From positions 1-16,535 of the forward strand of contig DMCJ01000183.1 of the NCBI GenBank assembly GCA_003446735.1: DNA of 16,535 nt. The letters run 5' to 3'. Made by a program: the position numbers and the translations under genes. The notes under the pieces were generated by a model that was given only the letters and a program-made list of their open reading frames with translations, was not told the origin of the DNA and did not search any database. Positions 15,241-16,535 of the stretch are shown piece after piece (within the stretch, counting starts at the first letter, position 1; every line of letters begins with the position of its first letter). The stretch is from Lachnospiraceae bacterium (GTDB lineage Bacteria; Bacillota; Clostridia; Lachnospirales; Lachnospiraceae).

Positions 15241-15894
15241 TCAGTTTTTCTTAAGTGTTACAACAACCTTACGATAAGGCTCTTCACCTTCACTGTGTGT
15301 AGTAACATATCTGTCATTCTGTAATGCAGAATGTATTATCCTTCTTTCATAAGGATTCATGGGCTCTAAGGAAACAGGACGTCTTGTTCTCTTAACCTTA
15401 TAAGAAATGTTCTTTGCGAGATTTTCAAGAGTCTGTTTACGACGGTCTCTGTAGTTCTCGGTATCAACCTTAACTCTTATATATTCGCCTTCGCCTTTAT
15501 TTACAACAAGTGAAGTAAGGTACTGAACAGAATCAAGTGTTGCTCCTCTTTTTCCGATAAGAACTCCCATATCGTCGCCGGAAAGATCTATATCAAGTGC
15601 ATTATTGATCTCATCGTATTTTGTATCTATAGTTACCGTAAGATTCATAGCCCTAAATACTTCGGCAAGGAAATTCTTTGCTTTTAATTCTACATCTCCT
15701 TCGGCGATCTTTGCTGCTTCTTCTTCTTTGATCCTGGCTTTGATCACTGCAGGCTTGGAGTTTAATCCCAAAAATCCCGAACTTCCTTCATTTATAACTT
15801 CATAATCAAGCTTATCGCTTGTGATTGAAAGTGCCTGACATGCTTCGGTAATAGCATCATCTACCGTTTTCGCGGAATATTCTGTATATTCCAT
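15241..15894 (-). CDS. jag: RNA-binding protein Jag/KhpB (EloR)
   Basis: 217 residues with three parts. A Jag N-terminal domain (1-52) includes VINEGSSGFLGL. A KH domain (about 75-150) has GKRG at 114-117 followed by ATLDSVQYL. An R3H domain (about 155-217) has the R184-xxx-H188 motif in MNPYERRIIHSAL. The protein binds RNA and in related Firmicutes takes part in cell elongation and envelope control together with KhpA. AGGAGG seven bases before the ATG at 15894 fixes the start. The gene begins 11 bases after yidC, whose TAG stop overlaps the binding site, so the two are translated together. Confidence 0.95.
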   Translation of the reverse strand: MEYTEYSAKTVDDAITEACQALSITSDKLDYEVINEGSSGFLGLNSKPAVIKARIKEEEAAKIAEGDVELKAKNFLAEVFRAMNLTVTIDTKYDEINNALDIDLSGDDMGVLIGKRGATLDSVQYLTSLVVNKGEGEYIRVKVDTENYRDRRKQTLENLAKNISYKVKRTRRPVSLEPMNPYERRIIHSALQNDRYVTTHSEGEEPYRKVVVTLKKN

Positions 15895-15905
15895 TTCTAT
15901 TCCTC

Positions 15906-16535
15906 CTATTTTACTTCCTTATAGTCATTGTATTCTTTTACCATATTAACTTTAGAAGCCAGAGTTCCTTTTTCGGCTCCCTCATTTTTGCGCTTTGCTT
16001 CTTCGATAAGAGCATCCTTTTCTTCCTGACTCATTCCGTTATCTATGGAAACGGAAGATCTTGCTCTTAATCCCGCATTCTTTACAAGTGTTGAATGACT
16101 TACTTCTTTTTTAACCTTCTTTGCGGCCTTTTCCTTATTTTTTTCAATAAGTGCATCAAAATCGATCTTATCAATATGACGATTTATAAAGATCTGCTGA
16201 ACACATCTTACAAGTGAACCGGAAACCCAGTAGATTCCCATACCGGCGGGAAGTGAGAAACAAAATACCGCTGACATAAGAGGCATTGTATAATTCATCA
16301 TCTTCATGGATTGAGCCATTGAATCTGCTGTTTCATTACCCGTAGATCCGTTATTGTTTGACTGAGGCATGAGCTTAACACTCAAAAACTGAAATGCAGC
16401 TGCCAATATCGGAATCATTAATGCTCCTATAACAAGTCCGAACTGACCTGATGAAAAAGATTCCTTTATTATATAGCTCGGTGAATTTCCAATATTAAGT
16501 CCGAGAAAATTATTATATCTTGTAAGCGTTTCGTA
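15906..16535 (-). CDS. yidC: Membrane protein insertase YidC/OxaA, partial
   Basis: The last 209 codons plus stop of a gene that continues past the right edge. The frame is open to the last base (YETLTRYNNFLGLN at the edge), 39 codons upstream of the first internal ATG at 16418. The visible membrane segments FGLVIGALMIPILAAAFQFL and MNYTMPLMSAVFCFSLPAGM with the following IYWVSGSLVRCVQQIF are typical of the C-terminal YidC/Oxa1 core. A soluble tail rich in Lys and Glu follows. YidC inserts proteins into the plasma membrane with or without Sec. The gene ends in TAG. Gene order with jag and mnmE supports the call. Confidence 0.93.
   Translation of the reverse strand, partial: YETLTRYNNFLGLNIGNSPSYIIKESFSSGQFGLVIGALMIPILAAAFQFLSVKLMPQSNNNGSTGNETADSMAQSMKMMNYTMPLMSAVFCFSLPAGMGIYWVSGSLVRCVQQIFINRHIDKIDFDALIEKNKEKAAKKVKKEVSHSTLVKNAGLRARSSVSIDNGMSQEEKDALIEEAKRKNEGAEKGTLASKVNMVKEYNDYKEVK

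Overview
The window looks like chromosomal DNA of an anaerobic Firmicute, most likely a Lachnospiraceae member (Butyrivibrio-like). This rests on the AT-leaning composition, good AGGAGG-type ribosome binding sites, and a set of families typical of that group: an iron-dependent butanol-type dehydrogenase, a DUF3798-like domain, LytTR/DUF3021, a 7-TM hybrid kinase and a prolyl-tRNA editing protein. The right end carries yidC-jag-mnmE-mnmG-rsmG in the order conserved next to the replication origin of Firmicutes, so the window probably lies near oriC. No organism name can be proved from the sequence alone.

Layout from left to right; all genes are on the minus strand except one. (1) 1-1021: the first 72 codons of a prolyl-tRNA editing domain protein, with its own promoter, and a YjjG-like HAD phosphatase. 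(2) 1077-2043: a chimeric gene that joins the first half of a sensor (membrane anchor plus start of a Cache-type domain) to the last two thirds of a DUF3798-like periplasmic domain. Its natural start appears to be frameshifted in an A5 run. (3) 2150-6091: a three-gene phosphorelay consisting of a two-receiver protein, a stand-alone Hpt protein and a large 7-TM hybrid histidine kinase. No DNA-binding or enzymatic output domain is present. (4) 6226-9640: an operon of iron alcohol dehydrogenase, GNAT acetyltransferase, alpha/beta hydrolase and a LytTR regulator. The LytTR frame is broken by one amber codon and then runs on without another stop into a DUF3021-like membrane segment. (5) 9765-11123, plus strand: a MATE efflux pump, divergent from the dehydrogenase and with a promoter so close to the start codon that the mRNA may be leaderless. 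(6) 11144-16535: the housekeeping cluster rsmG, mnmG, mnmE, jag and yidC (yidC runs off the window), with a strong RNA hairpin between jag and mnmE.

How the parts work together: in the phosphorelay, His397 of the kinase, Asp698 of its own receiver, His63 of the Hpt protein and Asp204 of the two-receiver protein form a complete His-Asp-His-Asp chain. MnmE and MnmG together modify wobble uridine in tRNA, RsmG methylates 16S rRNA, YidC inserts membrane proteins and Jag binds RNA. Two adjacent accessory loci (the sensor/DUF3798 chimera and the LytTR/DUF3021 unit) show clear signs of gene decay or remodelling, and these are the most unusual parts of the window. I found no tRNA, rRNA, CRISPR array, insertion sequence or phage gene, and no gene-free stretch longer than 300 bases.
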